A stretch of 64,000 nucleotides of DNA, taken from contig CAYPQD010000001.1 of assembly GCA_964412785.1 (NCBI GenBank), forward strand, positions 163,818 to 227,817. The letters are read 5' to 3'. Each line of letters opens with the position of its first letter. Position 1 is the stretch's first letter. The notes under the pieces were generated by a model. It searched no databases. It was given only the letters and a program-made list of their open reading frames with translations, and was not told where the DNA came from. The stretch is from UBA5336 sp964412785 (GTDB taxonomy: Bacteria > Pseudomonadota > Alphaproteobacteria > Caulobacterales > Hyphomonadaceae). Positions 57,115 to 64,000 of the stretch are shown in pieces. The translations under genes and the position numbers were made by a program.

Positions 57115-59859
57115 ATGCTGACCCATCGCCCGCTTGAGGGCTCCCTCACCGAGATTGCCGCGTGCGCTGCTGCAAACGCGCCCTATCTGGACGGTTTGCT
57201 GCGGCGGGACGGGGCTGTTCTGAACGGCCTTGGCACCGGCGACCTGCCCGCGGCGATCGCTGCAACAATCAGCGCCGTGGAGACGGTCGAGCCGGCCGGC
57301 CCGGAGGCAGCCGGCATCGCCCTGCGCCGCGCCAAGCGCCACGTCCACCTGCTGACCGCGCTGGCCGACCTCTCCGGCGCGCTCGAAGGGCCGGGCGTCA
57401 CACGCGTGCTCACCCGCTTTGCCGACGCTGCCGTCGGCGCGGCCCTGCGCACCGCCGCTGCCGCACGCAGCGCCACCACCGACGGGCTGTTCGTCATCGC
57501 GCTCGGCAAGATGGGCGCGTTCGAGCTGAACTATTCCTCCGACATCGACCTCGCCGTCTTCTACGACCCGGACCGCTTCGAGGGCGGCGCGCGCGGGCCC
57601 GGCGACACCGCCGCACGCATCGTCCAGCTCATGCTGACCCTGCTGCAGGACCAGACGGCGGAGGGTTACGTCTTCCGCACCGACCTCAGGCTGCGTCCCG
57701 ACCCGCGTTCCACGCCGGTCGCGGTCTCCACCCGCATGGCCGCGCTCTACTATCTCCACCAGGGCCAGAACTGGGAGCGCATGGTCTGGATCAAGGCGCG
57801 GCCCTGCGCGGGCGATGTCGGGACTGCCGCAGCCCTGGTCGATGAACTCGCCCCCTTCGTCTGGCGCCGCCATCTCGACTACTGGGCGATCGCCGACATC
57901 CACGCGATCAAGCGGATGATAAATGCCGACCTGCCGCGCGCACAGCTCGCCGACACCGCCCCCGACGTGAAGCTCGGCCCTGGCGGCATCCGCGAGATCG
58001 AATTCTTCGCCCAGACCCAGCAGCTCATCCTCGGTGGCCGTGACCCTGCGCTGCGCGAGCGCGGGACGCTCGGCGCCCTTGCCGCACTTGCCAGCGAAGG
58101 CGTCATCGCCGAGGCCGACCGCGCCTGCCTGGCCGATGCCTATGATACGCTTCGGGCCATCGAGCACCGGATCCAGATGCGCCATGACGCCCAGGACCAC
58201 ACCGTCCCGGCCGACCCCGAAGAGCGCGCCGCCATCGCGCGCCTGTGCGGCATCGGCGACCTCGCCACATTCGATGCCGGCCTCGCCGAACTGCGCCGGG
58301 CGGTGCATGCGCGCTATCTCGACCTGTTCGCCGAAGAGGCGCGCCAGGCCGATGCCGCCCGTTCGGGCAATCTCGTTTTCACCGGGGTCGATGATGACCC
58401 CGCCACGCTGGCGACGCTGGCCCGCTTCGGCTTTGCCGATCCGGCCGCCGTCATCGATGCCGTCCGCGACTGGCACCGCGGCAAGGTGCCGGCGACCCGC
58501 AATGAGCGCGGCCGCCAGCTCCTGACCGCGCTGCTGCCGCGCCTGCTCGCGGCGATGGGCGAGACCGGCGAGCCTGACGAGGCCTTCCGACAGTTCCGCC
58601 GCTTCTTCACCGGCTTGTCCGCCGGCGTGCAGACCCTGTCGATGTTGCTCGCTGAACCGGACGTGCTTGATGACCTGGTCTCCACCCTTGCCATCGCGCC
58701 GCGCATTGCCGGCCACCTGGCGCGTCAGCCGGAGCTTCTGGAGGCGCTGCTTTCCGGCGCCGGGCCGCAGAGCCTCATCATCGAACCGGGGCCGACCTTT
58801 GATGCCGCCCTCGATGCTGCCCGCCGCGCCCACCGCGATGCCTCCTTCCTGATCGGCCACCGTCTCCTGCACGGCCTGCTGCCCGCCCGCGAGGCTGCCG
58901 ATGCCTGGACCGACCTGGCCGACCGCACCATCGCGGCGATGGCCGGCGCCGCCCTGCGCGAGACCGGGCAGCGCTTCGGGCCCAGTCCGGGCCGGTGGTC
59001 CGTCATCGGCATGGGAAAGCTTGGTGGACGCGAGCTGACCGCAGGCTCTGATCTCGACCTCCTTGTGATCTATGACCCGGACGCGCCAGCGTCCGGCGGC
59101 GGGGCGGGCGAGGGCGGCTCTGCCCAGGCCTGGTTCACTCGCTTCACCCAGCGCCTGATCACGGCCCTGTCGGCGCCGACGGCGGAGGGCGAGCTTTACG
59201 AGGTCGACATGCGCCTGCGCCCTTCGGGCCGGGCCGGGCCCGTCGCCGTCCAGCTTTCCGCCTTCGAGCGCTATCAGCGCGCCGAGGCCTGGACATGGGA
59301 ACACATGGCGATGACCCGCATGCGTCCCGTCGCCGGCGATCCTGTCCTCGGCCGCCAAGCCGAAGCGCTTGCCCATGCCGTCATCGCGGAGGCGGCGACG
59401 CGCCCCGGCCGGATCGCCGACATCGCCGACATGCGCGCGCGGTTGCGGCGCGAGCGCCCGGCGTCGGGACCGTGGGACCTGAAATTCGCCGATGGCGGCC
59501 TCGTCGACATCGAGTTCATTATACAAGCGGGCCTGCTCCTTGCCGGCAATCGGGACCTGATCGCCCCGGCCACGACTGAGGGCCTTTCCCGCTTGCATGC
59601 TGCTGGTGCCCTGTCCGACGATGAAGCAGACACACTCGCCGGCGCGCTGACCTTCCAGCAGGCGCTGCAGCAGGTCCTTCGCCTCGCCGTCGGCGATGGC
59701 GTCGACCCCGCCGACGCATCCGCCGGGCTGCGCAGCCGGCTGGCTCGCGCCGTCGGCACCGGTGACCCCGGCGACCTCGATGCCGCCCTGCAGCGCCACC
59801 AGTCGGCGGCCTCTGCGATTTTTCGCGCGCGTCTTGCAGTGCCCGCAACGGACTCCTGA
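57115..59859 (+). CDS. glnE: Bifunctional glutamine synthetase adenylyltransferase/adenylyl-removing enzyme
   Basis: A 914-residue enzyme with two nucleotidyltransferase halves. The N-terminal adenylyl-removing half shows GKMGAFELNYSSDIDLAVFYD, and the C-terminal adenylylating half shows GMGKLGGRELTAGSDLDLLVIYD; both carry the GxG...DxD pattern. It sets glutamine synthetase activity in response to PII and glutamine. The length is near the E. coli protein (946). A shared transcript with the kinase gene is likely because only 15 bases separate them. Confidence 0.95.
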   Translation: MLTHRPLEGSLTEIAACAAANAPYLDGLLRRDGAVLNGLGTGDLPAAIAATISAVETVEPAGPEAAGIALRRAKRHVHLLTALADLSGALEGPGVTRVLTRFADAAVGAALRTAAAARSATTDGLFVIALGKMGAFELNYSSDIDLAVFYDPDRFEGGARGPGDTAARIVQLMLTLLQDQTAEGYVFRTDLRLRPDPRSTPVAVSTRMAALYYLHQGQNWERMVWIKARPCAGDVGTAAALVDELAPFVWRRHLDYWAIADIHAIKRMINADLPRAQLADTAPDVKLGPGGIREIEFFAQTQQLILGGRDPALRERGTLGALAALASEGVIAEADRACLADAYDTLRAIEHRIQMRHDAQDHTVPADPEERAAIARLCGIGDLATFDAGLAELRRAVHARYLDLFAEEARQADAARSGNLVFTGVDDDPATLATLARFGFADPAAVIDAVRDWHRGKVPATRNERGRQLLTALLPRLLAAMGETGEPDEAFRQFRRFFTGLSAGVQTLSMLLAEPDVLDDLVSTLAIAPRIAGHLARQPELLEALLSGAGPQSLIIEPGPTFDAALDAARRAHRDASFLIGHRLLHGLLPAREAADAWTDLADRTIAAMAGAALRETGQRFGPSPGRWSVIGMGKLGGRELTAGSDLDLLVIYDPDAPASGGGAGEGGSAQAWFTRFTQRLITALSAPTAEGELYEVDMRLRPSGRAGPVAVQLSAFERYQRAEAWTWEHMAMTRMRPVAGDPVLGRQAEALAHAVIAEAATRPGRIADIADMRARLRRERPASGPWDLKFADGGLVDIEFIIQAGLLLAGNRDLIAPATTEGLSRLHAAGALSDDEADTLAGALTFQQALQQVLRLAVGDGVDPADASAGLRSRLARAVGTGDPGDLDAALQRHQSAASAIFRARLAVPATDS

Positions 59860-59906
59860 CCGCCCTGCGTTGAAGGGGTGTTGGATGACCAGACAGGAGA
59901 CCCGAC

Positions 59907-60377
59907 ATGCCGCAAACCCTTGCCCTGACCGGAGGCGTTCTCGCAGCCCTTGGCCTCGCACTTGCTGCCGCTGCGCAGGATGAGCCCTTCGAGGCCAGCC
60001 CGGAAGACCGCGCCGCGATGATTATCGAGCGCATCGATACCGATGGCGACGGCGCCATGTCCCGCGCCGAGATGGAGGCTCACCGCGCCGCCCGCTTCGA
60101 AGCAGCCGATACCAACGCTGATGGCGGCATTTCGTTCGAGGAGATGCAGGCCGCCCGTGAGCGGCGCCAGGCCGAGCTCGCCCAGCGCATGTTCGCGCGG
60201 ATGGACGCCAATGGCGACGGCCTTGTCCAGCCGGATGAGCAGGGCGAGCGCAAGCGTGATCCCTTCGAATTCCTCGATGCCAATGGCGATGGCCTCGTCA
60301 CGACCGAGGAGCTGCAGGACCAGACGGGTCCGCGTTTCGAACGCTTCCGGCATGGTCGCGGTGGGCCCGCCCGGTAA
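59907..60377 (+). CDS. Secreted EF-hand calcium-binding protein
   Basis: A 156-residue protein with a signal peptide (residues about 1-23, ending LAAAAQ). It has four EF-hand-like loops: DTDGDGAMSRAE, DTNADGGISFEE, DANGDGLVQPDE and DANGDGLVTTEE, with the Dx[DN]xDG pattern and acidic position 12. The tail is Arg/Gly-rich. Likely a periplasmic or secreted calcium sensor or buffer. The sigma-factor gene follows after about 95 GC-rich bases. Confidence 0.88.
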   Translation: MPQTLALTGGVLAALGLALAAAAQDEPFEASPEDRAAMIIERIDTDGDGAMSRAEMEAHRAARFEAADTNADGGISFEEMQAARERRQAELAQRMFARMDANGDGLVQPDEQGERKRDPFEFLDANGDGLVTTEELQDQTGPRFERFRHGRGGPAR

Positions 60378-60472
60378 GCCCACCGGTACCCTGACCATGC
60401 TGCTCCGGCCGGGGCGGGGGCCAGCCCCTCCCCCTGCCCAGCCTTCGCCCCGGCCCGGAGACCTGATAGGCA

Positions 60473-61057
60473 TTGCGTGTGTCCCATGCCTCCGAGACCG
60501 ACCAGATCGCCCGGGCCGCGGGCGGCGACCGGGCGGCCCAGTCGGCCCTCGTCAACCGGCACTTGCCGGCTGTCCATGCCTTGGCCCGGCGGATGCTGTC
60601 CGATGCTTCCGAGGCCGAGGACGTGACGCAGGAAGCCTTCATCCGCGCCTGGAAGGCCCTGCCGGACTGGCAGCCACGGGCGCGCTTTTCCACCTGGCTG
60701 CACCGGGTGACCCTGAACCTGTGCTATGACCGGCTGCGTCGGCGCCGTGAGGTGAGCCTGGCCGAGCCGCCGGACCGACCTGACCCTGACCTCACCCCCG
60801 ACCAGCGCCTCGACCAGGGCCAGCGGGTCGCCGGCATTGAGGCGGCGATCCATGCACTGCCGGACCGGCAGAAGGCCGCACTGATCCTTTGCGCCATAGA
60901 AGGCCACAGTAATATCGAGGCGGCCCGGATCCTCGACATCAGCGTCGAGGCCCTGGAAAGCCTGCTCGCCCGGGCGCGCCGCCGCCTGCGTGAGACCCTG
61001 ATCGAGACGGCCAGTGCCCCGCCCGGGCCGGCCCGCAACCGGAGCCCAGCATCATGA
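60473..61057 (+). CDS. ECF-type RNA polymerase sigma factor
   Basis: A 194-residue group IV sigma factor. Region 2 is RRMLSDASEAEDVTQEAFIRAWKALPDWQPRARFSTWLHRVTLN, and region 4 is IHALPDRQKAALILCAIEGHSNIEAARILDISVEALESLLARARRRLR. The start is poorly defined: TTG 60473 or GTG 60479, with GGAG about 15 bases upstream. The stop overlaps the start of a membrane protein gene (ATGA), the usual place for an anti-sigma factor. Confidence 0.9.
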   Translation: MRVSHASETDQIARAAGGDRAAQSALVNRHLPAVHALARRMLSDASEAEDVTQEAFIRAWKALPDWQPRARFSTWLHRVTLNLCYDRLRRRREVSLAEPPDRPDPDLTPDQRLDQGQRVAGIEAAIHALPDRQKAALILCAIEGHSNIEAARILDISVEALESLLARARRRLRETLIETASAPPGPARNRSPAS

Positions 61058-61509
61058 GCGCGCCCCTGACAGACGAGCGACTGATCGCGCTGATCGAAGC
61101 CTATGGCGCCGATCCGGGCAGCTGGCCCGAGCCCTGGGACGAGGCCGGCCGTACGGCCCTGAAGGCCCCCGGCCCCGCGGTCGCGGCCTCCCTTCAGGCG
61201 GCGCAGGGGCTCGACCGGATGCTCGCCGGACTGGCCCCCATAGAGCCGCCTGCAGGCCTGGCCGCGCGCATCCTGCAGGTGGCGCCTGCGCCACCGCCGG
61301 TGCGCCGGCGCGGCTGGCGTGCTGGCCTGATGTCCGCGCCTTCCCTCTGGCCCGCGCCGGCCGCGCTCGCCAGCCTTGTCCTCGGCCTCGTGATCGGTGT
61401 CAGCCTGCCAGCCAACCCGGTGGAGCCGGAAGACGGCGCCGATGCGGCGATTCATGCCGCGCTCGGCCTAGAGGACTTCACCAGTGCCTTCGGCGGAGGA
61501 CATCCATGA
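61054..61509 (+). CDS. Single-helix membrane protein, probable anti-sigma factor
   Basis: A 151-residue protein: a cytoplasmic N-terminal domain of about 95 residues (LIALIEAYGADPGSWPE, later GLDRMLAGLAPIEPPAGLAARIL), one helix (PAPAALASLVLGLVIGVSL) and a short acidic periplasmic tail. There is no HxxxCxxC zinc-binding anti-sigma motif. The role is inferred from size, topology and ATGA coupling to the sigma gene. Confidence 0.65.
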   Translation: MSAPLTDERLIALIEAYGADPGSWPEPWDEAGRTALKAPGPAVAASLQAAQGLDRMLAGLAPIEPPAGLAARILQVAPAPPPVRRRGWRAGLMSAPSLWPAPAALASLVLGLVIGVSLPANPVEPEDGADAAIHAALGLEDFTSAFGGGHP

Positions 61510-62039
61510 GCGAGCGCGTGAATCAAGGCCGCCTGCCGCTGCTGCTGACCCTCTCGCTGATGGTCAACATGCTGCTGGTCGGCCTGTTTGTCGGCAGCCG
61601 GGTGCGCGGCGGGCCGAACCCGGCTGGCCCGCCGGGCTCGCCGGAGTTCGCCTTGGCCCGCGGCATCTACGAGGCCGCGCCGGAAGCGGAACGCGGCGCG
61701 GTCCGGGCGGCCTTCCGCACCGCCTGGCAGGAGGCCGCGCCCGAGCGGGGCCTCCTTGGCGAGGCGCAAGGCGAACTGTCGCGCGTGCTGACGGCCGAGC
61801 CCTATGACCCGGAGGCGGCGCGGGCCGCCTTCGCCCGCCTGCGCGAGGCCGACGCGGCGATGAATGCGCGCATCCAGGAGACGCTGGCCAGCCAGTTCGC
61901 CGCCCTGTCGCCGCAGCAGCGTGAGGCTCTCGCCCTGGCCATCGTCGCAGGCCCGCGCGGTCGCGGCCGTCCCGGACTGCGCAGGCCCGGACCGGGCCCC
62001 GGCCCCGGACCGGGCCCGGAAACCGGCGACCCGGAATAG
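61506..62039 (+). CDS. Periplasmic metal-sensor-like protein (Metal_resist family)
   Basis: A 177-residue protein with an N-terminal anchor (LPLLLTLSLMVNMLLVGLFVG) and a helical periplasmic domain with the CnrX/ZraP-type pattern: PEAERGAVRAAFRTAWQEAAPERGLL, then FARLREADAAMNARIQETLASQFAALSPQQREAL. A tail of Gly-Pro repeats (GPGPGPGPGPE) ends the protein. It is coupled by ATGA to the membrane protein gene, forming a sigma / anti-sigma / periplasmic sensor unit. No ligand can be read from the sequence. Confidence 0.75.
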   Translation: MSERVNQGRLPLLLTLSLMVNMLLVGLFVGSRVRGGPNPAGPPGSPEFALARGIYEAAPEAERGAVRAAFRTAWQEAAPERGLLGEAQGELSRVLTAEPYDPEAARAAFARLREADAAMNARIQETLASQFAALSPQQREALALAIVAGPRGRGRPGLRRPGPGPGPGPGPETGDPE

Positions 62040-62044
62040 CCCGC

Positions 62045-62443
62045 TCATCCCTTCGACTTGTGGGCCAGGGCGCCGGCATTGGCCTCCCAGTTGATCCCGT
62101 CGAACCGGGTGACGGTCACATCGAGGCGCTCCCAGTCGTCGAGGCAGCGCCAGGTCACGGCGAAGCCATCGGGATTGGAGCGGGGGATGTAGACGCTCTT
62201 GATGCCGCAGACCGGGCAGAACAGGTGACGGGCCGTGCCCGTGTTGAAGCGGTATTCGGCAAGCGCGCCCTCGCCCTTCAGCCAGCGGAACCGCCGCGCC
62301 GGGACGATGATGTGGATGTTGCCGCTCCTGCGGCAGATCGAGCAGGTGCAGTCCTCCGCCTCGATCCGCTGCGGCAGGTCGACCTCGAAACGGACGGTTC
62401 CGCAATGGCAACCGCCGGTCCGGGGGAACAGGGTGTCGGTCAT
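62045..62443 (-). CDS. GFA family (Gfa-like/DUF636) zinc-binding protein
   Basis: A 132-residue protein. The zinc-binding cysteines are ordered TGGCHCGTVRFE, AEDCTCSICRRSGN and LFCPVCGIKSVY, the GFA (glutathione-dependent formaldehyde-activating enzyme) pattern. Substrate specificity is unknown; most family members are not tested. The start is ATG 62443, overlapping the amidase stop by four bases, so the two are co-transcribed. It is convergent with the sensor gene, five bases away. Confidence 0.88.
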   Translation of the reverse strand: MTDTLFPRTGGCHCGTVRFEVDLPQRIEAEDCTCSICRRSGNIHIIVPARRFRWLKGEGALAEYRFNTGTARHLFCPVCGIKSVYIPRSNPDGFAVTWRCLDDWERLDVTVTRFDGINWEANAGALAHKSKG

Positions 62444-63885
62444 GGCGCGGCCTGTCCCACGAATACCGGCGGACGGCGGGCGGCCCACGGGCGGGCGCGC
62501 TCCAGCTGGCCGGCGAGGCGCAAGAGCAGGCCCTCGCCGCCATGGCGTGCGCCGAACATCATGCCGAGCGGCAGGCCCTCGCCGGTCCAGTGAAGCGGCA
62601 CCGACATGGCCGGCGCGCCGGTCTGGTTGAACACCGGGCACCAGGGCGCGAAGGCAGACACCAGCGCGCCATAGGCGTCGAAATCCTCCGGGTCGAGACT
62701 GAGCCGGCCAAGCTCGACCGGTGCGCGGCTCAGCGTTGGCGCGAGGATGAGGTCGTAACCGCCCTCGACCATGAACTGGTCGAAGGCCGCCGCAGCGGCA
62801 AGGAAGGCGTGGTCGGCGCGCACCAGTTCGGCCATCGGCACTGAACGGCCAAGCTCGACAAAGCGCCGGGTGACCGGCTCAAGGTCGTCCTCGCCGAGCT
62901 GGCGGCCGAGGGCGGCGCCGCGCGCGTCGGCCATCGCTGCGGAATGCGCCGAGACGATCATCAGCATGCCCTTGCCGAGCGCCTCGCCGTCGAGTGCCGG
63001 TGCGGCCTCGTCCACCGTGTGGCCGAGCTCGCACAGGAGCGCAGCGCTTGCCTCCAGCCCTGCGGCCGCGTCGGCATCCGGGCGCGTGCCATTGGGCGCC
63101 GTCGTCCACAGTGCAATCCGCAGGGGGGCCGGGTCGTGCTCCAGTTCCGACAGGAAGGGGCGCAAGGGCTCGGGTGCGACATAGCGCCCGCCAGGCTCGG
63201 CGCCATGGGTGAGGTCCATCAGCGCGGCACTGTCGCGCACGGTCCGGGAGACAGCGTGGATGGTGGACAGTCCGTTCCAGTTTTCCGTCCGGCCCGGGCC
63301 CATCGGGATGCGCCCGCGCGAGGGTTTGAGGCCGAACAGGCCGGTGCAGGCGGCCGGGATGCGGATCGAGCCGCCGCCATCGCTCGCCTGCGCCAGCGGG
63401 ATGACCCCGGCGGCGACGCAGGCAGACGCCCCGCCGGATGAGCCGCCCGAGGTCCGCTCCAGGTTCCAGGGATTGCGCGTGCGGCCATAGAGAGCGCTCT
63501 CGGTGGAGGTGGTGAGACCGTATTCCGGGCTGGTGGTCTGGCCGAACAGGACGAGGCCGGCGGCGCGGTAGCGGCGGGTCAGCTCGCTGTCCCGTGGGGC
63601 GATGAACCCCCGATAGGCGCGCGAGCCACCGGTCAGCGGCGCACCCTTCACCATGACGCCGAGATCCTTGGTGGCGAACGGCACCCCCGACAGGGGGCTG
63701 TCCGGCAGGCCGGCCTCGATCTGCGCCCGGCCCAGCTCGGGGAACAGCGCGGAGAAGCAGTTGAGCTCGGCCTGTGCCGCCTCTGCCCGAGCCAGCGCGG
63801 CCTCAAGCAGTTCGCCAGCGGAAACCTCGCGCCTGCGGACAAGCTCTGCCAGTGCCATTGCGTCGTGATTGGCGTCGTCGACCAT
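62440..63885 (-). CDS. Amidase (amidase signature family)
   Basis: A 481-residue hydrolase with the Ser-cisSer-Lys triad: Lys73 (FATKDLGV), Ser149 in TSGGSSGGASA and nucleophile Ser173 in SDGGGSIRIPAA. The sequence is complete and all three are present. Members include indoleacetamide, acylamide and 6-aminohexanoate-type hydrolases; GatA is unlikely because no gatB or gatC is near. ATG 63885 is the start. The 115 bases after it to the end of the window show no gene. Confidence 0.92.
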   Translation of the reverse strand: MVDDANHDAMALAELVRRREVSAGELLEAALARAEAAQAELNCFSALFPELGRAQIEAGLPDSPLSGVPFATKDLGVMVKGAPLTGGSRAYRGFIAPRDSELTRRYRAAGLVLFGQTTSPEYGLTTSTESALYGRTRNPWNLERTSGGSSGGASACVAAGVIPLAQASDGGGSIRIPAACTGLFGLKPSRGRIPMGPGRTENWNGLSTIHAVSRTVRDSAALMDLTHGAEPGGRYVAPEPLRPFLSELEHDPAPLRIALWTTAPNGTRPDADAAAGLEASAALLCELGHTVDEAAPALDGEALGKGMLMIVSAHSAAMADARGAALGRQLGEDDLEPVTRRFVELGRSVPMAELVRADHAFLAAAAAFDQFMVEGGYDLILAPTLSRAPVELGRLSLDPEDFDAYGALVSAFAPWCPVFNQTGAPAMSVPLHWTGEGLPLGMMFGARHGGEGLLLRLAGQLERARPWAARRPPVFVGQAAP

Positions 63886-64000
63886 CTGGTCCTCCCGGTG
63901 TTCTCGATTGCGGTGATCCTCGCAGGGCGGGCGCCGGGAGGAAAGGGGGCGACCACGCCGTGTTCTGAGCCCCTGCGCTTGCCGCCAGCGCCGGTGCCCG

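Noticed and set aside
55618..59961. A continuous 1447-codon open frame on the minus strand opposite glnE and a kinase gene
   Set aside because: It is an artefact of high third-position GC. Its product is low-complexity Arg/Gly/Ala-rich, while the plus-strand genes carry clear catalytic motifs.
1..64000. tRNA, rRNA and insertion sequences
   Set aside because: I looked for tRNA-like cloverleaf stretches, rRNA segments and transposase genes with flanking inverted repeats and saw none.

Overview
The window is high-GC chromosomal DNA packed with genes in ATGA/TGATG-coupled operons. It carries a MucR-type regulator, DUF2336, DUF1491, split ccm genes and a Rhodobacter-type gene transfer agent (GTA). 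Together these point to an alphaproteobacterium, most likely a marine stalked or budding lineage near Maricaulales, Hyphomonadaceae or Caulobacterales. This placement is inference from gene content; there is no rRNA or tRNA gene in the window to confirm it.

Layout. 1-5.7 kb: end of an enoyl-CoA hydratase gene, an MFS exporter, a DUF2306 membrane protein divergent from a membrane-anchored AraC regulator, a small membrane protein and a DUF2336 protein. 5.77-13.8 kb: a ten-gene Mrp/Mnh-type cation/proton antiporter operon with three NuoL/M/N-like subunits and an unnamed small membrane subunit. 13.9-20.6 kb: regulators (MucR, a PAS protein, a DnaA-like HTH plus DUF6456 pair that looks like the GTA activators GafY and GafZ), a short repeat region, SufE, a secreted protein and a histidine kinase. 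20.7-31.3 kb: release factor 3, an MscS channel, a PAN-domain protein, an Uup ATPase, a cupin/JmjC-like protein, a class A PBP and an acyltransferase-SGNH protein.

31.4-45.1 kb: a GTA structural cluster from large terminase to the giant tail-tip protein. It differs from the Rhodobacter capsulatus type in several ways. A ParA ATPase plus a small partner gene sit on the opposite strand between terminase and portal. I find no small-terminase gene beside the large one and no head-stopper gene. The tape measure is very short, and the gp13-like tail hub lacks an internal domain.

45.2-64 kb: a DnaJ-like protein; a PepSY / PhoP-PhoQ-like two-component set running directly into ccmI-ccmE-ccmF-ccmH; an alpha/beta hydrolase-OsmC fusion; a Do-type protease followed by a second two-component system and glnE; an EF-hand protein beside an ECF sigma / membrane protein / metal-sensor-like operon; then a GFA-family protein and an amidase on the minus strand.

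The strongest story is the GTA. Probable activators (15.1-16.2 kb) and the structural genes (31.4-45.1 kb) lie in the same window. The ParA cassette splits the late operon, so transcription of the capsid and tail genes needs either antisense read-through, which a GafZ-type antiterminator could allow, or a separate promoter at 34.08-34.30 kb.
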